Positions 10,125-17,803 of a stretch of 64,000 nucleotides of DNA are shown in pieces (the stretch's first letter is position 1; the number at the start of each line of letters is the position of its first letter). The stretch is taken from assembly GCF_047237965.1 (NCBI RefSeq), contig NZ_JBDFLX010000001.1, positions 1,240,001 to 1,304,000 on the forward strand. The letters are read 5' to 3'. Source of the DNA: Noviherbaspirillum_A sp047237965. GTDB taxonomy: Bacteria; Pseudomonadota; Gammaproteobacteria; Burkholderiales; Burkholderiaceae_D. Below the pieces are notes generated by a model. The model saw only the letters and a program-made list of their open reading frames with translations. It did not search any database and was not told the origin of the DNA. A program made the translations under genes and the position numbers.

Positions 10125-10511
10125 CTAGCCCGCCCCGCTCGGTGACGCGGCTGCCGCCACGCAGTAGCGCGCAATCGCCCCCAGCACTTCGCTGTCTTCC
10201 CCCACCGCAGCAGCCACGCTGATTTCCAGTCCCGGATGATTGCTGCGCAGTTCATCGATCAGCAGCGGCAGGTCACGCAGCACATGGCCGCCCTGCCCCA
10301 GAAAAACCGGCACCACCGACAGCCTGGTGCAGCCCTCGCCGGCCAGCCTGGCCACGACTTCCGGCAAGCGCGGCGACATCAGCTCCAGGAAAGCCAGCGA
10401 CACGTCGGTGTCGGGCAACTGGCTGCGGGCGATGTCGCGCAGCTTCTCGAACGGCGCTGCCCAGCGAGGATCACGTGCGCCGTGGGCAAACAGAACCAGT
10501 GCATTTTTCAT
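10125..10511 (-). CDS. cbiX: CbiX-type sirohydrochlorin chelatase family protein
   Basis: A 128-residue single-domain CbiX/SirB-like protein, the small chelatase type that inserts cobalt or iron (nickel in some homologues) into sirohydrochlorin. The N-terminus LVLFAHGARDPRW carries the conserved metal-site His, and VVPVFLGQGGHVLRDLP carries the second His. The ATG at 10511 directly abuts the lptG stop at 10512, so it is probably expressed from the lptF promoter. No cobalamin or siroheme genes are adjacent, so the physiological metal is open. Confidence 0.9.
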   Translation of the reverse strand: MKNALVLFAHGARDPRWAAPFEKLRDIARSQLPDTDVSLAFLELMSPRLPEVVARLAGEGCTRLSVVPVFLGQGGHVLRDLPLLIDELRSNHPGLEISVAAAVGEDSEVLGAIARYCVAAAASPSGAG

Positions 10512-11660
10512 TTAACGCCTTTCAATCCACTTCAGGGTCAGCAATGCGGCAAGCAGGAACAGCACGCTGGGCAATACCGCGGTGGCAAATGGTGGCCAGG
10601 TATTGAGCATGCCGATATGCGAGAACAACCGGTTGATCAGCTGGAAGCTCACGCCGATCATGATGCCGGCGAAGATCTTCAGGCTGACGCCGCCTGCCCG
10701 GAAATGCAGATAGGCAAAAGGCAGCGCCACTGCCATCATCACGAACACGGCAAAGGGATAGCTCAGCTTGCGCCAGTAGGCAATCTCATAACGCTCGGTG
10801 CGCTGCTTGTTCTCTGCCAGGTGCTTGCTGTATAGCGCCAGGTCGGCGGCGGACATGCGCTCCGGATCGGCAAAAAGCACCGAAAGAATCGACGGCGTGA
10901 TTTCGGACACCAGCGGCATCACCTCGCGCTTCGTGGTCGACACCGCGGTGCTCAGGTCGAGCACACGCGTGCCGTTACGGGTCGCAGCCTGGGGAAAACG
11001 GCTTTCGGTGACCTTCTGCATGGTCCAGGTGTTGTTGCCGGAATAATCCGCGCGGTCGGCAATGATGTAATTGACCAGGTGGAAGCCACGGTCGAATTCA
11101 TAGACACGCAGATTCAGCAGCTCGCCGGTGGGCCGCATTTCCCGCACGTTCAGGAAGCGGGTGCCGATTACATTGCCGGATACGCCCTTGTCGCGTATGA
11201 CGTCCTTGGCCCATAGGCCGGAACGAAATTCCTGCGATACCGCGGCGCCCTTGAAGCCCAGCTTGAGCTTCTGCCCAAGCTCAGTCGACTTGGGCGCCAC
11301 GTACTCGCCGAAGACGAAGGTCAGCAGCGCGAACAGCACGCCTATCTTGGCCAGCATGGCCGCCGCCTGGCGCGTGGACAGCCCGGACACCCGCATGATG
11401 GTGAATTCGGAACGGGAAGCCAGCTGGGCCAGCACGTAGATGGTGCCGATCAGCGCGGCAATCGGCATCAGTTCATAGGCGTAACCGGGCATGCCCATCA
11501 GCACGAACAGGAAGGCATGCTGCAGCTTGTAGCCGCCGGTGCCGACCGACTGCAACTCGCTCATCACGTCGAAGAAGGCAAACAGCGCCAGGAAGGCCGC
11601 CAGCACGAAGACGCTGGCGCGTATGATCTCGCCGGCCAGATAACGTTGCAGTATCTTCAT
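10512..11660 (-). CDS. lptG: LptG, lipopolysaccharide export permease
   Basis: LptG and LptF form the inner-membrane permease that, with the LptB ATPase, extracts lipopolysaccharide for transport to the outer membrane. The 382-residue protein starts MKILQRYLAGEIIRA, a typical LptG start, has three N-terminal membrane helices, a periplasmic beta-jellyroll region (~110-270) and three C-terminal helices. It overlaps the end of lptF by four bases. Length and organisation are normal. Confidence 0.96.
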   Translation of the reverse strand: MKILQRYLAGEIIRASVFVLAAFLALFAFFDVMSELQSVGTGGYKLQHAFLFVLMGMPGYAYELMPIAALIGTIYVLAQLASRSEFTIMRVSGLSTRQAAAMLAKIGVLFALLTFVFGEYVAPKSTELGQKLKLGFKGAAVSQEFRSGLWAKDVIRDKGVSGNVIGTRFLNVREMRPTGELLNLRVYEFDRGFHLVNYIIADRADYSGNNTWTMQKVTESRFPQAATRNGTRVLDLSTAVSTTKREVMPLVSEITPSILSVLFADPERMSAADLALYSKHLAENKQRTERYEIAYWRKLSYPFAVFVMMAVALPFAYLHFRAGGVSLKIFAGIMIGVSFQLINRLFSHIGMLNTWPPFATAVLPSVLFLLAALLTLKWIERR

Positions 11661-12784
11661 GCGGCGCGCCTGTAGAAAACCATGCGCTTGAAGGCGTTCC
11701 AGTAGGCCAGCGGATGATGGCGGCTATTCATCAGGATGCGCCAGGAGAAGAAAAACGCCACCAGCAGCGCACCGAGCAGATGCAGCGGCCACCAGCTCAC
11801 CATCAGCGCCAGCTTGCCCTGGGCCACCCCGGCCTGCATCACGCTGACCATGTTGCTGTAGACGATGAAGACCAGAAGCGCCAGCAGCAGGTTGGCCGAA
11901 CGGCCGCCGCGCGGATTGACGAAGCCCAGCGGAATCGCCAGCAGCATCAGCACCACGCCCATGATGGGCAGGGCGATGCGCCACAGGATCTCACCGCGGT
12001 TCTGGTTGGTGGGATTGGCGATCAGGTCGCCCAGCGGCAGCGCACGCGCCGAACTGTCGCCTGCGTCCACCTGGCTGCTGTTGGCGATCAGCACGCCGTA
12101 GCGCTCGAACTGCATCAGCTGGAATTCCGGCTCCGAAGGCGTGCCATCGTAGCGGCGGCCATCATTGAGCACCAGGAACTTGTCGCCATTGGCATCGATT
12201 TCGGTACGCCCCTCGGCCGCCACGATCACGCTGGACTTACCGTTGCGCATGCTGCTGATGAAGACATTCTTCACATTGCTCACATCATCGGCCACGCCTT
12301 CGACAAAGAACACCCGGTCCGCCGAGGAAGACTCCTGGAAGCGCCCGGGCGACACCCGTGAGATATCCTCGCGCTGCTCGAAGCGCTTGCGGAATTCGGT
12401 GCTCTGGCGATTGGCCCAGGGCGTGACCGCCAGGCTCAGCGTCGCCACCACCAGCACCAGCGGCAGCGCCACGGTCAGCACTGGCCTTATCCAGGCGGTC
12501 AGGCTCATGCCGGACGCGAACCAAACCACCATCTCGGAATCCTGGTAGGTGCGGGTCAGCACCAGCAGTACGGAAATGAAGCCGGTCAAAATCAGGATCA
12601 CGGGCAGATAGTTCAGCGCCGCGAATCCGAGCAGAGCCACCACATCCTGGGACGCAACCTTGCCGCCGGCAGCCTGACCAAGGATGCGAATGAGCATGAC
12701 GGTGATGGTGATCGAGAACAGGGTGGTGAAGACGGCGCCGGCGGAGCTGATCAGTTCGCGACGTAGAGCGCGTTGAAAAATCAT
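11657..12784 (-). CDS. lptF: LptF, lipopolysaccharide export permease
   Basis: The 375-residue partner of LptG begins MIFQRALRRELISSAG, the family start, with six predicted membrane helices flanking a periplasmic domain containing FVEGVADDVSNVKNVFI. It is the first gene of lptF-lptG-cbiX and is divergent from pepA with only 37 bases between start codons, a widespread proteobacterial arrangement. No good ribosome site is visible before the ATG, so translation may start on a very short leader. Confidence 0.96.
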   Translation of the reverse strand: MIFQRALRRELISSAGAVFTTLFSITITVMLIRILGQAAGGKVASQDVVALLGFAALNYLPVILILTGFISVLLVLTRTYQDSEMVVWFASGMSLTAWIRPVLTVALPLVLVVATLSLAVTPWANRQSTEFRKRFEQREDISRVSPGRFQESSSADRVFFVEGVADDVSNVKNVFISSMRNGKSSVIVAAEGRTEIDANGDKFLVLNDGRRYDGTPSEPEFQLMQFERYGVLIANSSQVDAGDSSARALPLGDLIANPTNQNRGEILWRIALPIMGVVLMLLAIPLGFVNPRGGRSANLLLALLVFIVYSNMVSVMQAGVAQGKLALMVSWWPLHLLGALLVAFFFSWRILMNSRHHPLAYWNAFKRMVFYRRAA

Positions 12785-12791
12785 TCGATAC

Positions 12792-12797
12792 TATAAT
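12792..12797 (+). promoter_or_regulatory. Probable -10 element of the pepA promoter
   Basis: A perfect TATAAT lies 25 bases before the pepA ATG, with AAGGAG at 12811-12816 as ribosome site. The matching -35 box is not clear; TTGAAA at 12773-12778 is only 13 bases upstream, too close for a standard promoter. The site sits in the 37-base divergent gap, so pepA and lptF promoters must overlap. Confidence 0.5.
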
Positions 12798-12821
12798 TGC
12801 GTGGACTAAAAAGGAGCATCC

Positions 12822-14333
12822 ATGGACTTTAGCATAAAAACATTCGACGCCAGGACCAGCCTGGCACAAGCAAAAACCGGCGTCATGGTAGTCGGGGTTT
12901 TCGAAAACAAGGTGCTGACGGCCGCTGCCGCCGGACTTGACGGCGACGGTGCCATCAGCGCCGCCGTCAAGTCCGGCGACATCACCGGCAAGCCTGGCAG
13001 CACGCTGCTCTTGCGCGGCCTGGCCGGCATTGCAGCCGAGCGGGTGCTGCTGGTTGGCCTGGGCAAGGAGGCGCCGGTCGCGCCCAAGGACTTCAACAGC
13101 GCATGCCAGGCCATCGCGCGGACCCTGGCGACCGTGGGCGCGGCCGATACGCTGATCTCGCTGCCCTGCGACCAGGTGCGTGAACGCGAGGCCGGCTGGG
13201 CAATCCAGGCGCTGGTGCTGGCGCTGCGCGAGTCGCGTTACCGCTTCGACGAAATGAAGAGCAAGAAGGAACCGGTCCCGGCCGGCGTGAAGAAGGCTGC
13301 GCTGGTGCTCGACGCCGCTGCCGCCGCATCGGCGCGCGCAGTGCTGGCCCAGGCAGTGGCGCTGGCCAACGGCATTGAACTGACCAAGGACCTGGGCAAC
13401 CTGCCGCCGAACGTCTGCACGCCGACCTATCTGGCCAACACCGCCAAGAAGCTGGCCAAGCAGTTCGGCTTCGGCGTCGAGGTGCTGGACCGCAAGCAGA
13501 TGGAAGCGCTGAAGATGGGCAGCTTCCTGTCGGTGACCAACGGCACCATGGAGCCGCCGAAATTCATCGTGCTGAAGCACCTGGGCGGCAAGACGCGGGA
13601 AGCGCCCACGGTCCTGGTCGGCAAGGGAGTCACCTTCGACTCCGGCGGCATTTCGATCAAGCCCGGCGCGGCCATGGATGAAATGAAGTACGACATGTGC
13701 GGCGCCGCCTCGGTGCTGGGCACCTTCCGCGCCATCGGCGAGATGAACCTGAAGCTCAACGTGATCGGCGTGATTCCCGCCACCGAGAACATGCCGTCGG
13801 GCACCGCGACCCGTCCGGGCGACATCGTCACCTCGATGTCCGGCCAGACCATCGAGATCCTCAACACCGACGCCGAAGGCCGCCTGATCCTTTGCGACGC
13901 GCTGACCTATGTCGAACGCTTCAAGCCGGCGGTGGTAGTGGACATCGCAACGCTCACCGGCGCCTGCATCACGGCACTGGGCCATCACAATGCCGGCCTG
14001 TTCACCCGCCACGATGACGTCCACGATGCGCTCGCCGACGCGCTGATCGCCGCCGGCAAGCTCAGCGACGATACCGCATGGCGCATGCCGATCGAGGACA
14101 GCTACCAGGAGCAGTTGAAATCCAACTTCGCCGACATGGCCAACATCGGCGGCGCCCCTGGCGGCAGCATCACCGCTGCCTGCTTCCTGGAGCGCTACAC
14201 CAAGGCCTATACCTGGGCGCACCTGGATATCGCCGGCACCGCGTGGAAGAGCGGCCCGGCCAAAGGCGCCACCGGCCGCCCGGTACCGATGCTGACCACC
14301 TTCCTGATCAACCGGGCGCAAGCGGCACGCTGA
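12822..14333 (+). CDS. pepA: Leucyl aminopeptidase PepA (M17 family)
   Basis: A 503-residue cytosolic dimetal aminopeptidase that releases N-terminal residues from peptides. The M17 signature NTDAEGRL is present near residue 345, and the metal/catalytic segment GKGVTFDSGGISIKPG near residue 267. The N-terminal domain (~1-165) is the non-catalytic mixed alpha/beta part. The family's DNA-binding role in E. coli cannot be inferred here. A strong terminator follows. Confidence 0.97.
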   Translation: MDFSIKTFDARTSLAQAKTGVMVVGVFENKVLTAAAAGLDGDGAISAAVKSGDITGKPGSTLLLRGLAGIAAERVLLVGLGKEAPVAPKDFNSACQAIARTLATVGAADTLISLPCDQVREREAGWAIQALVLALRESRYRFDEMKSKKEPVPAGVKKAALVLDAAAAASARAVLAQAVALANGIELTKDLGNLPPNVCTPTYLANTAKKLAKQFGFGVEVLDRKQMEALKMGSFLSVTNGTMEPPKFIVLKHLGGKTREAPTVLVGKGVTFDSGGISIKPGAAMDEMKYDMCGAASVLGTFRAIGEMNLKLNVIGVIPATENMPSGTATRPGDIVTSMSGQTIEILNTDAEGRLILCDALTYVERFKPAVVVDIATLTGACITALGHHNAGLFTRHDDVHDALADALIAAGKLSDDTAWRMPIEDSYQEQLKSNFADMANIGGAPGGSITAACFLERYTKAYTWAHLDIAGTAWKSGPAKGATGRPVPMLTTFLINRAQAAR

Positions 14334-14359
14334 TCGCGCCGATAACAGGCTCCAGGCCA

Positions 14360-14398
14360 GCGCCGGCACCTCCAGAGGAGGTCCGGCGCGTTTTATTT
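14360..14398 (+). terminator. Rho-independent terminator of pepA
   Basis: A GC-rich hairpin between GCGCCGG (14360) and CCGGCGC (ending 14389), with an inner CCTCC/GGAGG stem, is followed by TTTTATTT. It lies 26 bases after the pepA stop and before xth. Confidence 0.85.
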
Positions 14399-14421
14399 CA
14401 ATGCAAGGAATGGGAACGACA

Positions 14422-15186
14422 ATGAAACTCGCTACCTGGAACGTGAATTCCCTGAAGGTGCGTCTGCCGCAGGTGCTGCAGTGGCTGGCCGACAGCCCGG
14501 TCGACGTGCTGTGCCTGCAGGAGACCAAGCTGACCGACGACAAGTTTCCCGTCGCCGAGATCGAAGCGGCAGGCTATTCGGTTGCCTACACGGGCCAGAA
14601 AACCTATAACGGCGTGGCCATCCTGTCGCGCCACCCGATGACCGATGTGGTCAGGAACAATCCGCTGTTCCCCGACGAGCAGCAGCGCATCATCGCCGCC
14701 ACGATCGAAGGCATGCGCATTGTCTGCGCCTACGTGCCCAACGGCCAGTCGGTCGGCTCGGACAAGTACGAGTACAAGCTGCGCTGGCTGCTGGCCCTGC
14801 GCGAATGGCTGGCCTCGGAGCTGGCGGCGCATCCGCAGCTGGCGCTGCTGGGCGACTACAACATCGCGCCGGCCGACGGCGATGTGCACGACCCGGCCGC
14901 ATGGGCCGGCTCGGTGCTGGTGTCGGAACCGGAACGCGCGGCCTTCCGCAGCCTGTGCGAACTGCAGCTGGCGGATGCCTTCCGCCTGTTCGATCAGCCC
15001 GACAAGGTGTTCAGCTGGTGGGACTACCGGCAGATGGCCTTTCGCCGCAACATGGGCCTGCGCATCGACCATATCCTGCTGTCGCCGCCGTTGGCCGGCC
15101 GCTGCACAGGCTGCATGATCGACAAGGCGCCGCGCAAGTGGGACCAGCCGTCCGACCATACGCCGGTGATTGCCACGCTGGACTGA
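14422..15186 (+). CDS. xth: Exodeoxyribonuclease III (AP endonuclease family 1)
   Basis: A 254-residue base-excision repair enzyme that nicks abasic sites and degrades 3' ends. The family motifs appear in order: WNVNSLKVR, LQETKLTDDKFP, LGDYNIAPADGDVHDP, MGLRIDHILLS and the C-terminal SDHTPV active-site His. The ATG at 14422 (MKLATWNVNS) is preferred over one 21 bases upstream because the shorter start matches the family. It converges on the following minus-strand gene. Confidence 0.96.
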   Translation: MKLATWNVNSLKVRLPQVLQWLADSPVDVLCLQETKLTDDKFPVAEIEAAGYSVAYTGQKTYNGVAILSRHPMTDVVRNNPLFPDEQQRIIAATIEGMRIVCAYVPNGQSVGSDKYEYKLRWLLALREWLASELAAHPQLALLGDYNIAPADGDVHDPAAWAGSVLVSEPERAAFRSLCELQLADAFRLFDQPDKVFSWWDYRQMAFRRNMGLRIDHILLSPPLAGRCTGCMIDKAPRKWDQPSDHTPVIATLD

Positions 15187-15231
15187 TACGCGCAAGCAGG
15201 GCGGCCTGCCCTGCCTGCGGCTGTGACAACG

Positions 15232-15729
15232 TTACAGCGTGATCTTCTTGTGCTCGCCGAGGTCGCGCGGCGCCTTGCCGGTCAGGGCCGACTTGGCCAG
15301 TGCGTACAGCTGGGTCATCTTGCTGGAATGGGTGTCCCAGTATTCGGCGCTGTCGATATGCACCTTGATCAGCGACAGATGCGGATCCTCTTTTCCGCCA
15401 TCGAACCAGGCCGCCACCAGCGGGCTCCAGAGCTCGTCGATCTTGGCGCGGTCGCGGGTCAGTTCGGCATGGCCGGCGATGGACACATACAGACTGTCGT
15501 CGGGGTCGGAGAAACTCACGTTGATGCGCGGATGTTCGGTGAGATGGCGCACGAAGTCGGTGACATCGGAGGTGAAGAACCAGAGATTGCCCTGGTCGTC
15601 CACCTGCTGGCAGGTCATGGGCCGGGAGGACAGCTTGCCGTCCGGATCCAGCGTGGTGAACATGCCGAATTTCACATCCTTGATCTTGTCCTGCAGGTCT
15701 TGCAGCTGAGTAGTAGCGGCATGGCTCAT
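15232..15729 (-). CDS. Pyridoxamine 5'-phosphate oxidase-fold general stress protein
   Basis: A 165-residue split-barrel flavoprotein of the general stress protein 26 type. The segments FGMFTTLDPDGKLSSRPM, LWFFTSDVTDF and VSFSDPDDSLYVSIAGHAEL follow the FMN-binding barrel, and AEYWDT marks the end of the domain. Such proteins bind FMN or FAD and are linked to stress responses, but the reaction is unknown. The ATG at 15729 has an AGAGGA ribosome site; the open frame extends further upstream without family similarity. Confidence 0.88.
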   Translation of the reverse strand: MSHAATTQLQDLQDKIKDVKFGMFTTLDPDGKLSSRPMTCQQVDDQGNLWFFTSDVTDFVRHLTEHPRINVSFSDPDDSLYVSIAGHAELTRDRAKIDELWSPLVAAWFDGGKEDPHLSLIKVHIDSAEYWDTHSSKMTQLYALAKSALTGKAPRDLGEHKKITL

Positions 15730-15858
15730 GGTGCATCCTCTTCTATTGGAAAGTGCCGTGGCGGTTGCCTTGGGCATGGCGCACCATGCTAGGCAGGCGC
15801 GGTGCAGGTGTCGGTGCGCCAACTCACATAGGCCGGGGCCAACAGCATGGCGGCATGG

Positions 15859-15888
15859 CTGACATGCCGTTTTGATAGCGGCTACAAT
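15859..15888 (+). promoter_or_regulatory. Candidate promoter of the dienelactone hydrolase gene
   Basis: CTGACA at 15859-15864 and TACAAT at 15883-15888 are separated by 18 bases, close to the sigma-70 consensus, and lie 55 bases before the ATG. Prediction from consensus only. Confidence 0.4.
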
Positions 15889-15943
15889 GAGCCGCGCCTG
15901 ACGCAGGCCATCACACCCCCTCATCATTACCCTAGGAGCAAGC

Positions 15944-16639
15944 ATGAATTCACGCTGGATCGACATCGACACCAACAACGGCAATGCGTTTCGCGGCTAC
16001 CTCTCGCTGCCGCCCAAGGGCAGCGGTCCGGCCATCGTGCTGATCCAGGAAATCTGGGGCGTCAACAGCCACATCCGCGCCGTGGCCGACCAGTACGCGC
16101 TGGACGGCTACGTGGTGCTGGCGCCGGACGTGTTCTGGCGCTTGAAGCCGGGCGTCGATCTGACCTATGACGACGCCGGCTCGGCCCAGGCTTTCGACTA
16201 CATGAAGAAGCTGGACTTCCCGATGGCGGTTCAGGACCTGACCCAGGCCGTCAACCTGTTGCGCGGCATGCCGGAAGTCACCGGTGGCGTGGCGTCGCTG
16301 GGCTTTTGCATGGGCGGACTGCTGTCCTATCTGTGCGCCGCCAATGCCGGCGTCGACGCCGCAGTGTGCTACTACGGCGGCGGCATCGACGGCCAGCTCA
16401 ACCAGGCCAGCAAGGTCACCTGCCCCATCCTCTTCCATTTCGCGGAGAAGGACCATTACATTACCAAGAGCGCCGTCGATGCGGTCAAGGCCGCTTTCGG
16501 CAACGCGAAGAATGCCGTGATCGAAACCTATCCGGATGTGGACCATGGCTTCAATTGCTGGGAAAGGCCTTCCTACGATCAGAAGGCTTCCGCGGTGGCG
16601 CATGGCATGTCGCTGTCTTTCCTCGGCAAGGTGCTCTGA
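15944..16639 (+). CDS. Dienelactone hydrolase family protein
   Basis: A 231-residue alpha/beta hydrolase of the carboxymethylenebutenolidase family. The cysteine nucleophile sits in GFCMGG, with the acid in the AEKDHY region and the histidine in DVDHGFNC. The glutamate that gates the nucleophile is in IQEIWG. No aromatic catabolism genes surround it, so the substrate is probably not chlorocatechol-derived dienelactone; many members are general esterases. AGGAG precedes the ATG. Confidence 0.92.
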   Translation: MNSRWIDIDTNNGNAFRGYLSLPPKGSGPAIVLIQEIWGVNSHIRAVADQYALDGYVVLAPDVFWRLKPGVDLTYDDAGSAQAFDYMKKLDFPMAVQDLTQAVNLLRGMPEVTGGVASLGFCMGGLLSYLCAANAGVDAAVCYYGGGIDGQLNQASKVTCPILFHFAEKDHYITKSAVDAVKAAFGNAKNAVIETYPDVDHGFNCWERPSYDQKASAVAHGMSLSFLGKVL

Positions 16640-16676
16640 GGACGAAAGCTGCACGCCAGGGCCGCGCTGACAAATG

Positions 16677-16705
16677 AAAAGGGCAAGGCCATGAAGGTCT
16701 TGCCC
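16677..16705 (-). terminator. Hairpin terminator for the small minus-strand gene, possibly bidirectional
   Basis: A ten-pair stem, GGGCAAGGCC (16681-16690) with GGTCTTGCCC (16696-16705), includes one G-U pair and a five-base loop. AAAA at 16677-16680 gives the U tract on the minus-strand transcript. It lies between the converging dienelactone hydrolase and 57-residue protein genes. Confidence 0.65.
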
Positions 16706-16748
16706 TGTCGGGAATGCGGGCAGATGCCGCCTGCCCTGCGGTTTCGGG

Positions 16749-16922
16749 TCAGCCCGGGAACAGCTCGTCGTCCAGGCCCAGATGCCGGCGGTCGCGCGCT
16801 TCTTCCAGCGCATGGCGTCCGACGATGCGCTTGCGCATGATTTCCGCATGCTGCTGCGGCGTCATCGGCGGCATTTTCATCAGGTCTTCCAGACGCGCTG
16901 CATTCTCTTCGTTATTTCTCAT
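16749..16922 (-). CDS. Small conserved-looking protein of 57 residues
   Basis: This short gene encodes a charged, probably helical protein beginning MRNNEENAARLEDLMKMPPM and ending LGLDDELFPG. It has a GGGGACGGA-type ribosome site and is followed by a hairpin terminator. Codon third positions are mostly G/C, as in real genes here. No cysteine, signal or membrane segment is present. The family is not recognised; the reading is supported by ribosome site, codon use and terminator. Confidence 0.7.
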   Translation of the reverse strand: MRNNEENAARLEDLMKMPPMTPQQHAEIMRKRIVGRHALEEARDRRHLGLDDELFPG

Positions 16923-16985
16923 TATTCCGTCCCCAGATGAAACGCGTACGCCGGCATGCGGTGCCGGCGCCGTACTGCAAGCTGC

Positions 16986-17300
16986 CTAGCGCTTGGTGAT
17001 CATTGGGGTCAGCAGCGCCCCGATCACCAGTGCCACGCCAGCCGAAATGGCAATGGTCTTCCATGGATTCTCATGCACATAGTCGTCGGCGGTGCTGGCC
17101 AGTTCGCGGCCGGTCTTCATCGCCGTGTCCTGCATGTCGCGGGCGCCCGTCAGCGCATTGTCCAGCAGACGCATGCCTTCGGAGCGCAGCGCTGCAGCCT
17201 TGTCGGACGACGCGGTGGAGGCAGCCTTGAACAGGTCCTGCGCATCCGATACCAGGGATTTGAGTTCGCTGCTTGCTTTATCGGCGTAATTGTCGACCAT
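16986..17300 (-). CDS. DUF883 (ElaB/YqjD) family membrane-anchored protein
   Basis: The 104-residue product has an amphipathic helical N-terminal part (residues 1-75, rich in Ala, Ser, Lys, Asp), then VHENPWKTIAISAGVALVIG, the hallmark of the ElaB/YqjD family, ending in a single C-terminal membrane helix and TKR. E. coli homologues are stationary-phase proteins that anchor ribosomes to the inner membrane; that role is only suggested here. The ATG has an AAGGAG ribosome site. A 33-base dyad lies 45 bases upstream. Confidence 0.9.
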   Translation of the reverse strand: MVDNYADKASSELKSLVSDAQDLFKAASTASSDKAAALRSEGMRLLDNALTGARDMQDTAMKTGRELASTADDYVHENPWKTIAISAGVALVIGALLTPMITKR

Positions 17301-17344
17301 CTTCTAGCTCCTTTGTTGTGGGTGAGGTGCCGTCGGTGCTCCGG

Positions 17345-17377
17345 CGGCGCATTGCTGATTTATAAATGAATGCGCCG
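17345..17377. promoter_or_regulatory. Dyad symmetry upstream of the DUF883 gene
   Basis: Nine-base arms CGGCGCATT (17345-17353) and AATGCGCCG (17369-17377) are perfect inverted repeats. The inner palindrome ATTTATAAAT (17358-17367) includes a TATAAA that could be a -10 box for the minus-strand gene starting at 17300. It could be an operator; a transcribed hairpin is the alternative. Confidence 0.45.
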
Positions 17378-17518
17378 TGGGAGTCGGTACGCTGCCGAAC
17401 ATACCATGCCGCCGGGTTCGATCCGATGCATGCAGTAAGGCAACGCGACTTTGTTGCGAACGCCCATAGGTTAGCTTGTCAACAACCCGCCGTCCAGCAC
17501 CAATCCACCCCTCCTGCC

Positions 17519-17779
17519 TCAGACATGCGCTGCGACATGGCATGCCTGCAATACCGGCGGCAGCGTGGCGTCGTTGCGCAGGCAGGCGCTGGCGGCGCAT
17601 GCAACGCGCCGCTTGAGCACGATATAGGCGTCGATCCGGTCCAGACGCGGGTCCATGCCCTGCGACAGCATGTACAGCGCTTCCTCGGACAGCGCGCAGC
17701 GGTGGACCTGCCCGTCCACCTTCACGGTAAAGATGGTGCAGGTCCGTGACTCCCTGACTTCCGCTTGTGTGACATTCAT
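17519..17779 (-). CDS. Small hypothetical protein, DUF1488-like
   Basis: An 86-residue protein starting MNVTQAEVRESRTCTIFTVK. The segment VDGQVHRCALSEEALYML followed by LDRIDAYIVLKRRVACA resembles small DUF1488-type proteins; this is a resemblance from memory, not a search. A strong ribosome site (CGGGAGA) precedes the ATG. It lies 24 bases from the PHB depolymerase stop, on the same strand and downstream, so cotranscription is likely. Confidence 0.6.
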   Translation of the reverse strand: MNVTQAEVRESRTCTIFTVKVDGQVHRCALSEEALYMLSQGMDPRLDRIDAYIVLKRRVACAASACLRNDATLPPVLQACHVAAHV

Positions 17780-17803
17780 GCCCGTCTCCCGTGAGAAATC
17801 CTG

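Noticed and set aside
12285..14543. A 752-residue frame antisense to pepA
   Set aside because: It lies wholly opposite pepA and lptF, whose products are clear families; high GC keeps antisense frames open.
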